Positions 17,714 through 26,917 of a DNA stretch of 64,000 nt are shown here, in pieces. A program made the translations under genes and the position numbers. The DNA is from CAVYYW01 sp963772845 (GTDB lineage Bacteria > Bacillota > Bacilli > Bacillales > Sporolactobacillaceae). The first letter of the stretch is position 1; each line of letters opens with the position of its first letter. The notes under the pieces are model-generated. The model was not told the DNA's origin and searched no databases. It worked only from the letters and a program-made list of their open reading frames with translations. The stretch is from the NCBI GenBank assembly GCA_963772845.1, contig CAVYYW010000010.1, positions 1 through 64,000 on the forward strand. Direction: 5' to 3'.

Positions 17714-18626
17714 CGATGTTCGGTCGTCTGATCTTGCATCCTGCACAAGCGTGCCGCTATGGTAGATTCCGTTCATGGCACGCTCCCGCCAAGCAACGGT
17801 GGAATCATAAAGTTCTGCCTCTGTATCAACGGCAGTGATGAGGACACCAGCTGAATTTTTTCGGAGTCGCCCTGCGATCACACCGTCGGAACGAACAGAA
17901 AAGGCTGGCCAACAGCTTTCCTTAGCTGACGTGTTACTGCAGCTGATCCAAACAGCGGTGTTCGCGGCATACGAAACCATCGTTGCGGGCATGGTCATCC
18001 CAGGGAAAGTTGCTCCAGGATTATACTTTTTCAGCTCAGCAGGCACGGCTGATTGCATGGCTTCAAGGCGCTCAGGGGAGACATTGCCGGCATGAAAGGA
18101 ATGAAAAATGACCTGGACGTCTCGCTTTTTATACTCGCGATAGAGCTCCGGATAGCGGTAATCATGACAAATTTGTGCCCCGCACCGAATACCGTTAATC
18201 TCAAAAACACTGAAATGGCTGCCTGAGGTGTAGTGTGCCAGATCCCCGGTCTCTTCAGAAGCATCGCCTGCACAGAACATTTTGTCATAGCGATCGATGA
18301 GTTTTCCGTCCGCATTAATAATATAAAGGCTATTATGTGGCTTATGATCGCCACTAAGCGGGTGTGTCGATCCGAGAATCACCCACAGCTGAAGGGCTGC
18401 AGCACGTTCCATAATTTGCAGGGTGGATTGAGCGAAGCAGATCCCAGTCAAAGCCCTCATAGGATTCCAAGTCAACACCCGCATAGCCGGAAAGTGCGGC
18501 TTCAGGGAAATGGATGACGTCAGCACCTTTGTCTTTTCCTGTTTGCATCTGGCGTAAAATATGCCTGGTGTTCTTTTTTATATCCGCACTGACAGGGAAC
18601 TGGCTTGTGGCAATTTTGAGTTTCAT
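17708..18626 (-). pseudogene. Carbon-nitrogen hydrolase (nitrilase family), one frameshift
   Basis: The first frame (from 18626) has IATSQFPVSADI and the catalytic Glu in VIHFPEAALSGYAG. The second frame supplies the catalytic Lys (DRYDKMFC) and Cys (GAQICHDYRYPELYR). The two frames meet at about 18421-18445, where WDLLRS should run into TLQIMERAAAL. One extra or missing base there splits the gene. Reassembled length is about 305 residues, normal for the family. Its ATG overlaps the stop of the YdcF-family gene by 4 bases (ATGA), so the two are coupled. The substrate is unknown. If the shift is an assembly error, the enzyme is intact. Confidence 0.8.
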
Positions 18627-19255
18627 CGGATTCCCTCCAATCTATTTTTCGTTTTCATATCATTTAAGGCTCCTAGATTTATATATTTAATGATTTTCTT
18701 TGATTCATTCTTCACAATGGATCTGCCTTTTGAGGATAAAAACCAGTTATCCTTAAGCAGGGAGGGGTCTTCAGCAGCACAAAAGGAATAGTTGATCCAC
18801 GCAGGCATGTACGTTTTCAATGTTAAATAGACGCGAAGCATATGGTAGTTGGTGGTGACAATCAGCAGCCTTTTAATGTTATGCAGCTCAAAAAAACGGT
18901 CTAAAACAAGCAGCGAAGCGAGAACATTTTCTTTTGTATTTAATGACAGCGGTTCGACTAAAAGGTCCGCTGGAGGAACCCCGAGCCAGATGGCATGATT
19001 GTATAGAAGGATGGATTCCGGAACGTGCTGACTTGGCCAGATTGCCCCACCTGAAAATAAAATTTTATTCGCGCGACCTTCCCTATAAAGCTGAATCGCT
19101 TTCGGCAGACGATATTGTGACGCTTTTCTACTCCCAAAAACAAAAATACAGTCTCCACTCTTTCCATCATCTGAAAGGCTATTAAATAACAAATCAGTCA
19201 TTTGCTCTTGTGACATGGTATCAGGGTTCAGTTCAGAAATGTTTGGATCCATCAT
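18623..19255 (-). CDS. YdcF/SanA (DUF218) family protein
   Basis: The 210-residue protein has the DUF218 pattern: DCIFVFGSRKASQYR near the N terminus, KILFSGGAIWPSQ, then the LNTKENVLAS motif in which TxEN is conserved, and LIVTTNYHMLRVYLTL. There is no signal peptide or membrane helix, so it is cytoplasmic, as YdcF is. Family members have a Rossmann-like fold and unclear function. The ribosome site is weak. It precedes the nitrilase gene with a 4-base overlap, suggesting a shared transcript. Confidence 0.8.
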   Translation of the reverse strand: MMDPNISELNPDTMSQEQMTDLLFNSLSDDGKSGDCIFVFGSRKASQYRLPKAIQLYREGRANKILFSGGAIWPSQHVPESILLYNHAIWLGVPPADLLVEPLSLNTKENVLASLLVLDRFFELHNIKRLLIVTTNYHMLRVYLTLKTYMPAWINYSFCAAEDPSLLKDNWFLSSKGRSIVKNESKKIIKYINLGALNDMKTKNRLEGIR

Positions 19256-19397
19256 CCCAGTGATCAGTACTTAAAAGCTTCATCTTTTTGCCCCCAGAAT
19301 TGTCGACTTTCACCACTCTCTTAAATTAATTCTATTTACTTTCTGAAAATTCCTTTGAATGCGATAATAAGAAGAAACATATTTAGGGGTGGGTGAC

Positions 19398-19772
19398 GTG
19401 TTTATAAAACAGCCATTTGATGAATTTCTCGGATTTCAGTATAAACGCATCAATGAAACGGATGTGACGGTGACACTGCCTGTTCAGCCGTTGTTCCTGA
19501 ATAGTATCGGAGTCATCCATGGCGGGATCCTTTCCACACTGGCAGATGTGGCGATGTGCAACACCTTTGAAGCAGGGGCAGACAATCAGCAGACGATCGT
19601 CACAGTCGATTTAAAGGTGACGTTTATAAAAGGGGCAAGAGGAGACGTTTTGACGGCTCATGCCTCTCAGATAAAGAAGGGGCGAACGCTAAGCCATGCC
19701 GAGTGCAAGATTTATGATGATAAAGATAATCTCGTAGCAAGCGCAAGCGGGATTTTTGCAAGCGTTGAATAA
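19398..19772 (+). CDS. PaaI-type hotdog thioesterase
   Basis: This 124-residue single hotdog-fold protein has the PaaI motif NSIGVIHGGILSTLADVAMC (HGG followed by the catalytic acidic residue), then VDLKVTFIKGARGDVLTAHA and SHAECKIYDD. It hydrolyses acyl- or aryl-CoA thioesters. I chose GTG at 19398 because AGGGGT lies 7 bases upstream; GTG at 19389 overlaps that site. It is monocistronic. The acyl substrate cannot be told. Confidence 0.85.
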   Translation: MFIKQPFDEFLGFQYKRINETDVTVTLPVQPLFLNSIGVIHGGILSTLADVAMCNTFEAGADNQQTIVTVDLKVTFIKGARGDVLTAHASQIKKGRTLSHAECKIYDDKDNLVASASGIFASVE

Positions 19773-19848
19773 AACACTTTATAGAAAACGTTCGAGTCGT
19801 TCCGAATAAAGAATATTAATACCTTGAGTTAGCCTGGAGGTTGAAAAG

Positions 19849-20235
19849 GTGAAGAGATCAAATCTAGCATGGATCCTCTATGCTTTGTTTGTAACAGGGA
19901 CAATCATAACAATCGTTATCGTTTTTAAAGACATTGATAATTATTTTACCGACAAATTCGTGATGGGCTATGGAATTTTTACGATACTATTTCTTTTATA
20001 CATGATTACCGTGAACATCATTGGTCTTGGGGAATTAAGGGAGGGAGTCCAGAGAAAACGAATTCAAAAATTTATCATTATTTTTGTTGTGCTGAGCGTG
20101 CTTACTTCTTTCATTTTCTATGTTTTTAATCCATCGGATCTTGATTTTTACAGAGTTTTTTCAATTTCTTTAGGGTTGTCAGCCGGATTCGCTTTTTTTG
20201 ACGTTGTCTTTTATAAAAAACTAAATAGTAAATAA
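19849..20235 (+). CDS. Four-helix membrane protein of unknown function
   Basis: The 128-residue protein has four hydrophobic helices (about 8-26, 42-64, 74-93 and 103-120) with a basic cytoplasmic loop REGVQRKRIQK. The GTG start follows GGAGG by 9 bases. A strong terminator sits immediately after the stop, so it is transcribed with nothing downstream. I recognise no family. Confidence 0.6.
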   Translation: MKRSNLAWILYALFVTGTIITIVIVFKDIDNYFTDKFVMGYGIFTILFLLYMITVNIIGLGELREGVQRKRIQKFIIIFVVLSVLTSFIFYVFNPSDLDFYRVFSISLGLSAGFAFFDVVFYKKLNSK

Positions 20236-20238
20236 TAA

Positions 20239-20276
20239 AGCACACGGAGCAGCAAGTTGCCCCGTGTGCTTTTTAT
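20239..20276 (+). terminator. Intrinsic terminator
   Basis: AGCACACGG and CCGTGTGCT are perfect 9-bp arms around a 14-base loop, followed by TTTTTATT. Confidence 0.85.
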
Positions 20277-20299
20277 TCATTGTAACGATTAACTGAAAA

Positions 20300-20560
20300 T
20301 CTCACGAATTGTTAGGAAGGCCAGGGAAAATACTCCCCCTGGTCTTTTTGCATGCACTTTAAGAAGAGTTAATGCTGCTAAAGCGAGAAAATAGAAATAA
20401 AGGATAAATACAGCTAAGGCTTGGCGAAAGGCCACTTTTCCTTAGGAACAAATCACTCAGAAGAGGAAAATGCAGAACTTCAAGATTTTATTCCGCTAGT
20501 AAGCACGCTGGTTTGGCAAGTTCATGAAGGGGTTATAGATGAATAATAGAGATTTAGAAG
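20300..20560 (+). other. Intergenic stretch with a possible gene remnant
   Basis: A second hairpin (CCAGGG/CCCTGG, about 20322-20343) followed by TTTTT lies at the left. Further on, one frame ending near 20542 reads EENAELQDFIPLVSTLVWQV, which looks like a C-terminal protein fragment with no start. No complete gene is present. Confidence 0.3.
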
Positions 20561-20597
20561 TAAACGAGATTATCATTGGAAGAAGGAGGATGGTTAT

Positions 20598-21101
20598 ATG
20601 TCATCTGGCCATGAGAATAAAAACGGTTATGCAGCGCGTGTGAAGTATTCGGCTCGAAACCTGTGGGCGGGAATTCTTTTTGGAGTAGGAATGGCTGCTT
20701 TTATTGATGAAACGGTTTTTCACCAGCTGCTTCACTGGCATCATTTCTATGATAAATCCACGCTTGAGATAGGGCTCGTTTCCGACGGTTTATTTCATGC
20801 TTTCAGCTGGGTGGCCACGATCGGAGCGTTTTTTATACTGGCGGATCTGCACCGGCGGAAGGCCTTTTGGTTTACAAGATGGCTTGGCGGTGGCCTGTGC
20901 GGAATAGGATTTTTCCAGGTGTACGATGGGATCATTCAGCATAAGGTGATGCGTCTTCATCAAATTCGTTATCACGTCAATCTTCTTCCTTATGATCTGG
21001 TTTGGAATATTAGCGGAGCCGTGCTGCTCGTCATTGGTATCGTTCTCATAGTGCGCACAAAAACCAGCAAACAGGCGGCCGTTCAAAATGAACATGACTA
21101 A
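20598..21101 (+). CDS. DUF2243 family membrane protein
   Basis: The 167-residue protein has four membrane helices and the DUF2243 pattern: WAGILFGVGMAAFIDETVFHQLLHWHHFYD, then LVSDGLFHAF and GFFQVYDGIIQHKVMRLHQIRY. The repeated His and Asp/Glu residues inside helices suggest metal or haem binding, but function is unestablished. AAGAAGGAGG precedes the ATG. It overlaps the CtaG-like gene by 14 bases, a pairing common in Bacillales that implies a joint role in respiratory oxidase biogenesis. Confidence 0.85.
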   Translation: MSSGHENKNGYAARVKYSARNLWAGILFGVGMAAFIDETVFHQLLHWHHFYDKSTLEIGLVSDGLFHAFSWVATIGAFFILADLHRRKAFWFTRWLGGGLCGIGFFQVYDGIIQHKVMRLHQIRYHVNLLPYDLVWNISGAVLLVIGIVLIVRTKTSKQAAVQNEHD

Positions 21102-21858
21102 TGAAGGCGGGCTGCTTTTTCAAGGGCTCCTCGGCATATTATTTTTACTAGCTATTTTTTTATACCTAGTTGGTGCAGTCAGGTCCGCGCGCCGATTCAG
21201 ACGTTGGCCGCTCTCACGTATTGCACTCTGGACAGGAGGCGTCTTGTGTGCGGCTGTTTCTCTGATTGGTCCCCTAGCGAATCGCGCTCATATGGATTTT
21301 AATGCACACATGGTGGGGCATTTGCTGCTTGGGATGCTGGCTCCCTTACTCATTGCACTCTCAGCCCCGATGACACTCCTGCTGCGAACACTTCACCCAA
21401 ACCATGCAAGACAGGTGACACGGGTGCTTAGAAGTAGGCCAGTGCACGTCATCAGCCATCCGGTTACCGCAGCCTTCTTAAATATTGGAGGGCTGTGGCT
21501 GCTCTATACAACCGGTTTGTATGCAGCCATGCATCATAGCCTTGTCCTTAACATCCTGGTGCATCTTCATATATTCTTGGCAAGCTATCTTTTTACTATT
21601 TCTATAATTTATATCGACCCGTCCCCTCACCGTGTCAGCTTTTCTTACCGCGCCATTGTTCTTGTGATGGCTTTAGCGGGCCATGATATTCTGACCAAAT
21701 ATATATACGCATATCCGCCAGACGGTGTTTCTGCAGCACAGGCTGAAACCGGGGGTATGCTTATGTATTACGGCGGTGATGCCATTGATCTTGTCCTTAT
21801 AATCATCTTCTGTTTTCAGTGGTTTAAAGCGGAGAGGCCGCGGGCAGCTGAAGCGTAA
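21088..21858 (+). CDS. CtaG-like (caa3 type) cytochrome c oxidase assembly factor
   Basis: The 256-residue polytopic protein has about seven helices and the conserved histidines of the caa3_CtaG family: FNAHMVGHLLLGMLAPLL, AAMHHSLVLNILVHLHIFLASYLFT and MALAGHDILTKYIYA, then MLMYYGGDAIDL near the C terminus. B. subtilis CtaG is needed for assembly of the caa3 oxidase, probably at the Cu site. No oxidase subunits are in the window. It overlaps the DUF2243 gene and shares a strong terminator with the convergent reductase. Confidence 0.85.
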   Translation: MNMTNEGGLLFQGLLGILFLLAIFLYLVGAVRSARRFRRWPLSRIALWTGGVLCAAVSLIGPLANRAHMDFNAHMVGHLLLGMLAPLLIALSAPMTLLLRTLHPNHARQVTRVLRSRPVHVISHPVTAAFLNIGGLWLLYTTGLYAAMHHSLVLNILVHLHIFLASYLFTISIIYIDPSPHRVSFSYRAIVLVMALAGHDILTKYIYAYPPDGVSAAQAETGGMLMYYGGDAIDLVLIIIFCFQWFKAERPRAAEA

Positions 21859-21895
21859 AATAAACCCTCAGGAATTTGTTTCCTGAGGGTTTATT
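21859..21895. terminator. Bidirectional terminator
   Basis: AATAAACCCTCAGGA and its complement form a 15-bp stem around a 7-base loop between the convergent CtaG-like gene and aldo/keto reductase. A/T runs at both ends allow function on both strands. Confidence 0.9.
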
Positions 21896-21900
21896 TCGTG

Positions 21901-22833
21901 TTATTTAAAGATGGCACTGATTCTATCGATCTCTTCTTTCGATAATTCAACATCCAGCGTTTTTAGGTTATTTTCTACCTGCTCCGGTTTTTTGGCGCCG
22001 GGGATGAGGACGTCGATAGAAGGCTGTGCCAAGTACCAGGCAAGAACAACATGCGCGACTTCTGCACCTTTTGCTTCAGCAATTTCACGCACCTGATCGA
22101 CTTTTTCAAGATTGCGGACAAATTCATCGCCCTGGAAAAGCGGGTTCTTTGCGCGACCATCATTAAACGTTGTGTTTTTATCATATTTTCCACCTAACAA
22201 TCCTGCAGCGAGCGGGAAGTAAGGGATGAATGAAATATTATTTTCAGCGGTGTACGGCAGCAATTCCTTCTCTACCTCGCGTTTGAATAAGTTATATTCA
22301 GATTGAAGCACGTCGACATAACCATCTTTATTGGCTTCTTTTAATTGGTCGATCGAAAAGTTGGAGACGCCAATCGCTTTAATTTTCCCTTCGTCCTTCA
22401 ACTCTTTTAACGCTCTGACGGCATCATCTTTTGGTGTGGTTTCATCCGGGAAATGGATATAAAATAAATCGATATAGTCTGTTTGGAGCCGTTTCAGGCT
22501 GTCTTCAACGGATTGCTTTAAAAAGGCAGGCGTATTATCGAGCACGACATCGCCGTCCACGAATTTATGAGCACCTTTTGTAGCGATAAAAACATCTTCT
22601 CGCTTTCCGGTTTCCTTCAGCACTTCGCCAAGCAGTTCTTCAGAACGCTCAGGTCCGTAAATATAGGCCGTATCAAAAAAGTTAATGCCGTTATCTAAAG
22701 CAGTGCGAACAATGTCTTTCCCGATTTCTTCATCAAGATTCGGGTAAATATTATGACCGCCCACGGCATTCGTGCCAAGTCCGATGCGGTTTACATGCAA
22801 ATTTGTTTTGCCTATTTGAGTTTGTTCAACCAT
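21901..22833 (-). CDS. Aldo/keto reductase
   Basis: The 310-residue NADPH-dependent reductase of the IolS/YhdN-like group has the catalytic Asp and Tyr in FFDTAYIYGPERSEE, Lys in IATKGAHK and His in LFYIHFPD. Further on are IKAIGVSNFSIDQL and LIPGAKKPEQV, the cofactor phosphate region. AGAGGAG lies upstream of the ATG. It is monocistronic and convergent with the CtaG-like gene. The substrate is not identifiable, and general aldehyde detoxification is likely. Confidence 0.9.
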   Translation of the reverse strand: MVEQTQIGKTNLHVNRIGLGTNAVGGHNIYPNLDEEIGKDIVRTALDNGINFFDTAYIYGPERSEELLGEVLKETGKREDVFIATKGAHKFVDGDVVLDNTPAFLKQSVEDSLKRLQTDYIDLFYIHFPDETTPKDDAVRALKELKDEGKIKAIGVSNFSIDQLKEANKDGYVDVLQSEYNLFKREVEKELLPYTAENNISFIPYFPLAAGLLGGKYDKNTTFNDGRAKNPLFQGDEFVRNLEKVDQVREIAEAKGAEVAHVVLAWYLAQPSIDVLIPGAKKPEQVENNLKTLDVELSKEEIDRISAIFK

Positions 22834-22955
22834 TTAGCAATCAACTCCTCTTTTTAGCTTAGTTTCATCATAGCAAAGGTCGAGGGGTGAATTGAAATAA
22901 TTGGATTGGGTGATGGGCTTGCCAACATTTTGAGCGATTACTTCGCAAGTGTTTT

Positions 22956-23144
22956 TTATTTATTATCAAGCTTCTGGTTGATTTCTTTAAGCAATTCAAT
23001 GATTTCTGCATTTTGCTCCTGGAGCGGGTCGGATTGCTTTTTGGCAAGCGACTTTGTCAGGAGATTGACGAAGAAATACAAGGGCAAACAAATGACAAGA
23101 AAAATAATTAGAAAAACGATTGTGGAAAAAATAGACGTCCCCAT
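22956..23144 (-). CDS. Small single-helix membrane protein with charged tail
   Basis: The 62-residue protein has one N-terminal membrane helix (about 5-27) followed by a charged amphipathic tail (SLAKKQSDPLQEQNAEIIEL) suited to a short coiled coil. I chose the ATG at 23144, preceded by AGAAAGG; a longer frame upstream is implausible. Small proteins of this layout are frequent in Bacillus but have no assigned function. Confidence 0.5.
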   Translation of the reverse strand: MGTSIFSTIVFLIIFLVICLPLYFFVNLLTKSLAKKQSDPLQEQNAEIIELLKEINQKLDNK

Positions 23145-23213
23145 AACAGCAACCTTTCTTAGTATGACTGTCATTAGTTTCGATACCCATGCGGTTTTGT
23201 CCTTTTCAAAAAG

Positions 23214-23298
23214 ATAAACAGGAACAAAATCTAATAAAAATGCATAAACAGGAACATAAGGTTGACAAAAAGGAATAAACAGGCAATAATAGGAACAT
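23214..23298 (+). promoter_or_regulatory. Promoter and repeated operator of the DeoR-family gene
   Basis: ATAAACAGGAACA occurs at 23214 and 23244, and a related ATAAACAGG...AGGAACAT at 23275, so the phase is 30-31 bases, about three helical turns. A TTGACA at 23262-23267 with an AATAAT about 17 bases later lies among them. The arrangement suggests autoregulation by the regulator just downstream. Confidence 0.6.
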
Positions 23299-23345
23299 AT
23301 TCGATTTGAAACATGAACAAACACGAAAAACAAGGAGGTTTTTGT

Positions 23346-24113
23346 ATGTTTTCAGAAGAAAGACGGCAAAAGATTTTAAAAATGGTTGAAAAAGAAGGCA
23401 GGGCTCTGGCAAAGGATCTGGCTGATGCATTCAATATGTCGATCGATTCTATAAGGCGCGATTTATCGATGATGGAAGAAGAAGGTCTGCTGAAAAGAAC
23501 ACATGGCGGTGCGATTCCAAATCCAAAGGTTCGGACGTTTGCGCAGCCGCCTTCCAAGCGCTATGGGGAAGGAAGCGAAGAACAGAATGCGATTGCTAAG
23601 TTGGCTGCGGCGTATATTAAAGAAAATGAAACGGTTTTTATTGGCGGTGCAGCGATCCATTATGTGATGCTGAAATATCTGCCAAGTGATATCCCTTTTA
23701 CAGTCGTAACGAATTCGGTAGAGATTGCGTACGTTCTGCGGGAGTCGGAAAATATCCACACGTATCTGATCGGCGGGAAAGTGAAGCGTTCAGGAAATAT
23801 CACGGATGCACTCGCACAGCAATTTGCAGACCATTTCACGATTGACTTGTGCTTTGCCACGGGCGGAGGCCTTTCTGAAAAAGGACTGAGTACGGCAACA
23901 CCTGAAGTGGCGATTTTCCATAAAACAATCTTTGATAATTCAGAAAAACTGGTCACATTGATTGATCATTCGAAGTTTGATGTGAAGCTATTCTCTGGTA
24001 TGTACCCGGTAAATCAGCTTGGTGTTGTGATTACAGATGAAGAAACAACCGCTGACAAAATTGAAAAAATAAGGGCCAAAGGTGTAGACGTGATCGTGGC
24101 GAAGAAAGAATAG
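23346..24113 (+). CDS. DeoR-family sugar-responsive transcriptional regulator
   Basis: The 255-residue protein has the DeoR helix-turn-helix (MFSEERRQKILKMVEKEG, DAFNMSIDSIRRDLSMMEEE, LLKRTHGGAI) and the DeoR sensor domain (FIGGAAIHYVMLKYL, FTVVTNSVEIAYVL, DLCFATGGGLSEKGLSTATPE). The sensor domain binds phosphosugars in relatives. The ATG at 23346 follows AAGGAGG at ideal spacing. No sugar kinase or transporter operon adjoins, so the target is not evident apart from its own promoter with three repeats. Confidence 0.9.
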   Translation: MFSEERRQKILKMVEKEGRALAKDLADAFNMSIDSIRRDLSMMEEEGLLKRTHGGAIPNPKVRTFAQPPSKRYGEGSEEQNAIAKLAAAYIKENETVFIGGAAIHYVMLKYLPSDIPFTVVTNSVEIAYVLRESENIHTYLIGGKVKRSGNITDALAQQFADHFTIDLCFATGGGLSEKGLSTATPEVAIFHKTIFDNSEKLVTLIDHSKFDVKLFSGMYPVNQLGVVITDEETTADKIEKIRAKGVDVIVAKKE

Positions 24114-24149
24114 ATTGAATGTTGAACCCGATAATTCCCAAAGAACCTG

Positions 24150-24763
24150 TTGTCCAGAGTTAAGAAAAAGGAAATTGAGTGTCTAACGGAAATAACATTT
24201 GAAGAATTGCTTCAACCGAAAAAGTGTGAGGCATTGTTCATTTTTAGTGGGACACATCAAGGTCATTGGGAATAAAGCAATAGAGGCTTGCAAGAATAAT
24301 TATGCGGATAAAATCATTGTGACAGGCGGTAGAAGCCTTACCGGTGTGTCTCAATCCTGATTGGCCAGGCAACCTTAATAAAGAAGTCACAGAGGCGCAA
24401 GTAATTATATCCCATTTGTTGAAAGCAGGTATTCGATCAGAAAATATTGTGTTTGAAGAAAAATCGACCAATTCACTTGAAAATGTGCTCTTCGCAAAAG
24501 AAAAATTTGATTTTTCAAAGATAAGCTCATTAATGGTGGTGTGTAAAAGTCACGCAGCTGGGCGGCAAATTAGAACATTAAAAAAACACATTCCTAATAA
24601 CATTGAGTATGTGCCCTATACATTCAATACCGTCTATAAAGACACTGAAGTAAATCGGTACAATTGGATGACTACTGAAATTGGGAAAAAACGAGTGTGG
24701 GGAGAATATCTGCGAATTATTCAATACGGTGAAAAAGGAGATCTCTTAGCGATCAATGAGTAA
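24150..24763 (+). pseudogene. Second YdcF/DUF218-family gene, broken
   Basis: Three frames together spell a DUF218 protein. The first reads ECLTEITFEELLQPKKCEA up to FIFSGTHQGHWE, then stops. The second reads AIEACKNNYADKIIVTGGRS up to about 24340. The third runs from about 24344 through the TNSLENVLFAKEK motif to VWGEYLRIIQYGEKGD at 24763. At least two breaks (about 24250-24275 and 24335-24345) separate them. It is unlike the intact DUF218 gene at 18623 in sequence. The start is uncertain because the first frame has only a TTG at 24150. Confidence 0.65.
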
Positions 24764-24890
24764 GCACTAGCAAAAATGCTTTTGCTTTTCAAAAATTCTT
24801 CTAAATATGGGGGGTCTCTTCTTGTATTTTAATTTTTTTCTAAAGCTCTGTTAAAGCTTAATGTTGATTGTTATATAAACCCCCGTGACT

Positions 24891-25361
24891 TTAATTGTCT
24901 TTAATCATTTTTAACATTTGGCGAATAGCTCCTAGATGGTATGCGGAGTGAGCTAGTGAACCAGTAATCTCATTCGCAAGAAGATCATTCCACTCAATTG
25001 ATTCAATTGAGTTCAAAAGCCTTTTGTATTCATGTCTTAATTCTTGTTGGATATGATTCCATTGTGATTCATCTACTAACGTGATCTTCCAGCTTTCTCC
25101 CCAATCCATTTTTGGAAACGTGCCAACTTCTAATAACTCGTTCGTTCCCCACATATGATACCTAACGTGATCGGTATGTGCTGCCAAGGTCGCCCCATAA
25201 ATGGATACCGAAGCTTCGTCAGCAGATATACCTTCTAAAGAACCAAAAATACCTGAGTCTGGTTCGGTATTTGTAAACCAGCTTTCTTTTATTGGTACTG
25301 GTGGACCTTCAAATGCTTCCTTGATAATTTTTTTTATTGATTTTTCAAGTGGGTGTTCCAT
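24891..25361 (-). CDS. DinB-like superfamily protein
   Basis: This 156-residue predicted four-helix bundle has histidines positioned like the DinB/YfiT metal triad: TLAAHTDHVRYHM in helix 2 and ITGSLAHSAYHLGAIRQML near the C terminus. YfiT/DinB-like proteins are metal-dependent, often thiol-S-transferases using bacillithiol, or of unknown role. The start is ATG with a GAGGGATGAGATGG context. It is monocistronic. The exact reaction is unknown. Confidence 0.7.
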   Translation of the reverse strand: MEHPLEKSIKKIIKEAFEGPPVPIKESWFTNTEPDSGIFGSLEGISADEASVSIYGATLAAHTDHVRYHMWGTNELLEVGTFPKMDWGESWKITLVDESQWNHIQQELRHEYKRLLNSIESIEWNDLLANEITGSLAHSAYHLGAIRQMLKMIKDN

Positions 25362-25504
25362 CTCATCCCTCTTTTTCTTATTGAAGTATCCTGCTCCGTT
25401 AGTTGAATAAAGAGCACTGTATCATATCTGTATCATATGGTTCTTTATTTGGGATTAACCCCTTTTTGATGTCATATCATTCATGTTCTTTAACAGAGCC
25501 TTTT

Positions 25505-25534
25505 ATAAAAAAAGAAGCGGCAAATGCCGCTTCT
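25505..25534 (-). terminator. Terminator downstream of pepT
   Basis: GAAGCGGC and GCCGCTTC form an 8-bp stem with an AAAT loop, 9 bases past the pepT stop. It is followed on the minus strand by a run of seven T. Confidence 0.9.
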
Positions 25535-25542
25535 TATATGAT

Positions 25543-26781
25543 TTATCGTTCAGCGCGTTGCTCAAAGCTTTTTGCAATTTCAACAATGACTTCGACGGTT
25601 TTGCACATGTTATCAACAGAGATGAATTCGTAGGGTCCGTGAAAGTTTTCGCCGCCGGTGAAAATGTTCGGTGTCGGCAGTCCCATGTAGGAAAGCTGGG
25701 AGCCATCGGTGCCGCCGCGGATGGGTTCAATAATTGGCTTAATGCCAAGGGATTCCATGGCTGCTTGTGCAACATCAACGATTTCTTTGACGGGCTCAAT
25801 TTTTTCACGCATGTTGTAGTACTGATCATTCATTTCAACGTGAACACGCTTTTGGCCGTAGGTTTCTTTCAGTTCATCGGCAATCTTTAAGACGGCTGCC
25901 TTGCGTTCCTGAAACGCTTTTTTATCGAAGTCACGGATAATGTAGTGCAGCGTGGCTTTTTCCACATCGCCGCTCAGGTCAACAAGATGATAGAAGCCTT
26001 CGTAGTCTTCGGTTGATTCCGGTGCCTCATCTTTCGGAAGTTTCTCATTAAAAGCAAGAGCAAGCTTTGTGGCATTAATCATTTTTCCTTTGGCGGTACC
26101 TGGGTGGACGTTTTCGCCTTTGAACGTAATTTTTGCGTCTGCCGCATTGAAGCTTTCATACTCAAGCTGGCCAAGCGGTCCGCCGTCAATCGTGTAGGCG
26201 AATGAGGCATCAAAGGCATCAACATCAAACTTGTGTGGGCCTTTTCCTATTTCTTCATCTGGCGTGAAGGCGACTCTGATTCTGCCATGCTTAATTTCTG
26301 GATGATTAATTAAGTGAGCCATTGCCGTCATGATTTCTGCGATTCCGGCTTTGTTGTCGGCTCCGAGCAGTGTCGTGCCATCCGTCGTCACAAGCGTATG
26401 GCCAGTATAGTTGGCGAGCTCAGGAAAATCTTTTGGTGAGAGCACTCTATGTAGGTCTTTGTTTAAAACGATATCTTCGCCGTCATAGTTCAAGACGATT
26501 TGCGGGTTAACGCCAGCACCGGTGAAATCGGTCGCGGTATCAACATGCGCAAGAAAGCCAATCGTTGGGACAAGCTTTTCTGTGTTGGAAGGGAGGGTAG
26601 CCATGACATAACCATTATCATCCATGGTGACGTCTTCCATGCCGATCCATTTCAGCTCCTCAACAAGCTTTTCTGCGAGCTCAAGCTGACCTGGCGTGGA
26701 CGGTGTCGTGGAAGCATTCTCATCAGACTGCGTATCCATTTTTACATAGGTTGTAAAACGATCGATAATTTCATTTTTCAT
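25543..26781 (-). CDS. pepT: Peptidase T (aminotripeptidase)
   Basis: The 412-residue M20 family zinc peptidase removes the N-terminal residue of tripeptides in the cytoplasm. The first metal histidine is in GFLAHVDTATDF, the bridging Asp in LLGADNKAGIAE, and the catalytic Glu pair in FTPDEEIGKGPHKFD. Further metal ligands lie in YTIDGGPLGQLEYE and in the C-terminal FTGGENFHGPYEF. The dimerisation domain is complete. It is monocistronic with a strong terminator and would process peptides produced by secreted proteases such as the M30 pair. Confidence 0.95.
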   Translation of the reverse strand: MKNEIIDRFTTYVKMDTQSDENASTTPSTPGQLELAEKLVEELKWIGMEDVTMDDNGYVMATLPSNTEKLVPTIGFLAHVDTATDFTGAGVNPQIVLNYDGEDIVLNKDLHRVLSPKDFPELANYTGHTLVTTDGTTLLGADNKAGIAEIMTAMAHLINHPEIKHGRIRVAFTPDEEIGKGPHKFDVDAFDASFAYTIDGGPLGQLEYESFNAADAKITFKGENVHPGTAKGKMINATKLALAFNEKLPKDEAPESTEDYEGFYHLVDLSGDVEKATLHYIIRDFDKKAFQERKAAVLKIADELKETYGQKRVHVEMNDQYYNMREKIEPVKEIVDVAQAAMESLGIKPIIEPIRGGTDGSQLSYMGLPTPNIFTGGENFHGPYEFISVDNMCKTVEVIVEIAKSFEQRAER

Positions 26782-26917
26782 ATTCCCGGTCCCCTTTATT
26801 GTTTGATAAATCTATTTTATCACGAAGTAAAATAATGGCACATGAATTCAGACTATTTCACAAAAATAATTAAACGATTTAGGGCAATATAACGGTGGAG
26901 CCAAAAGGAGGGAAATA

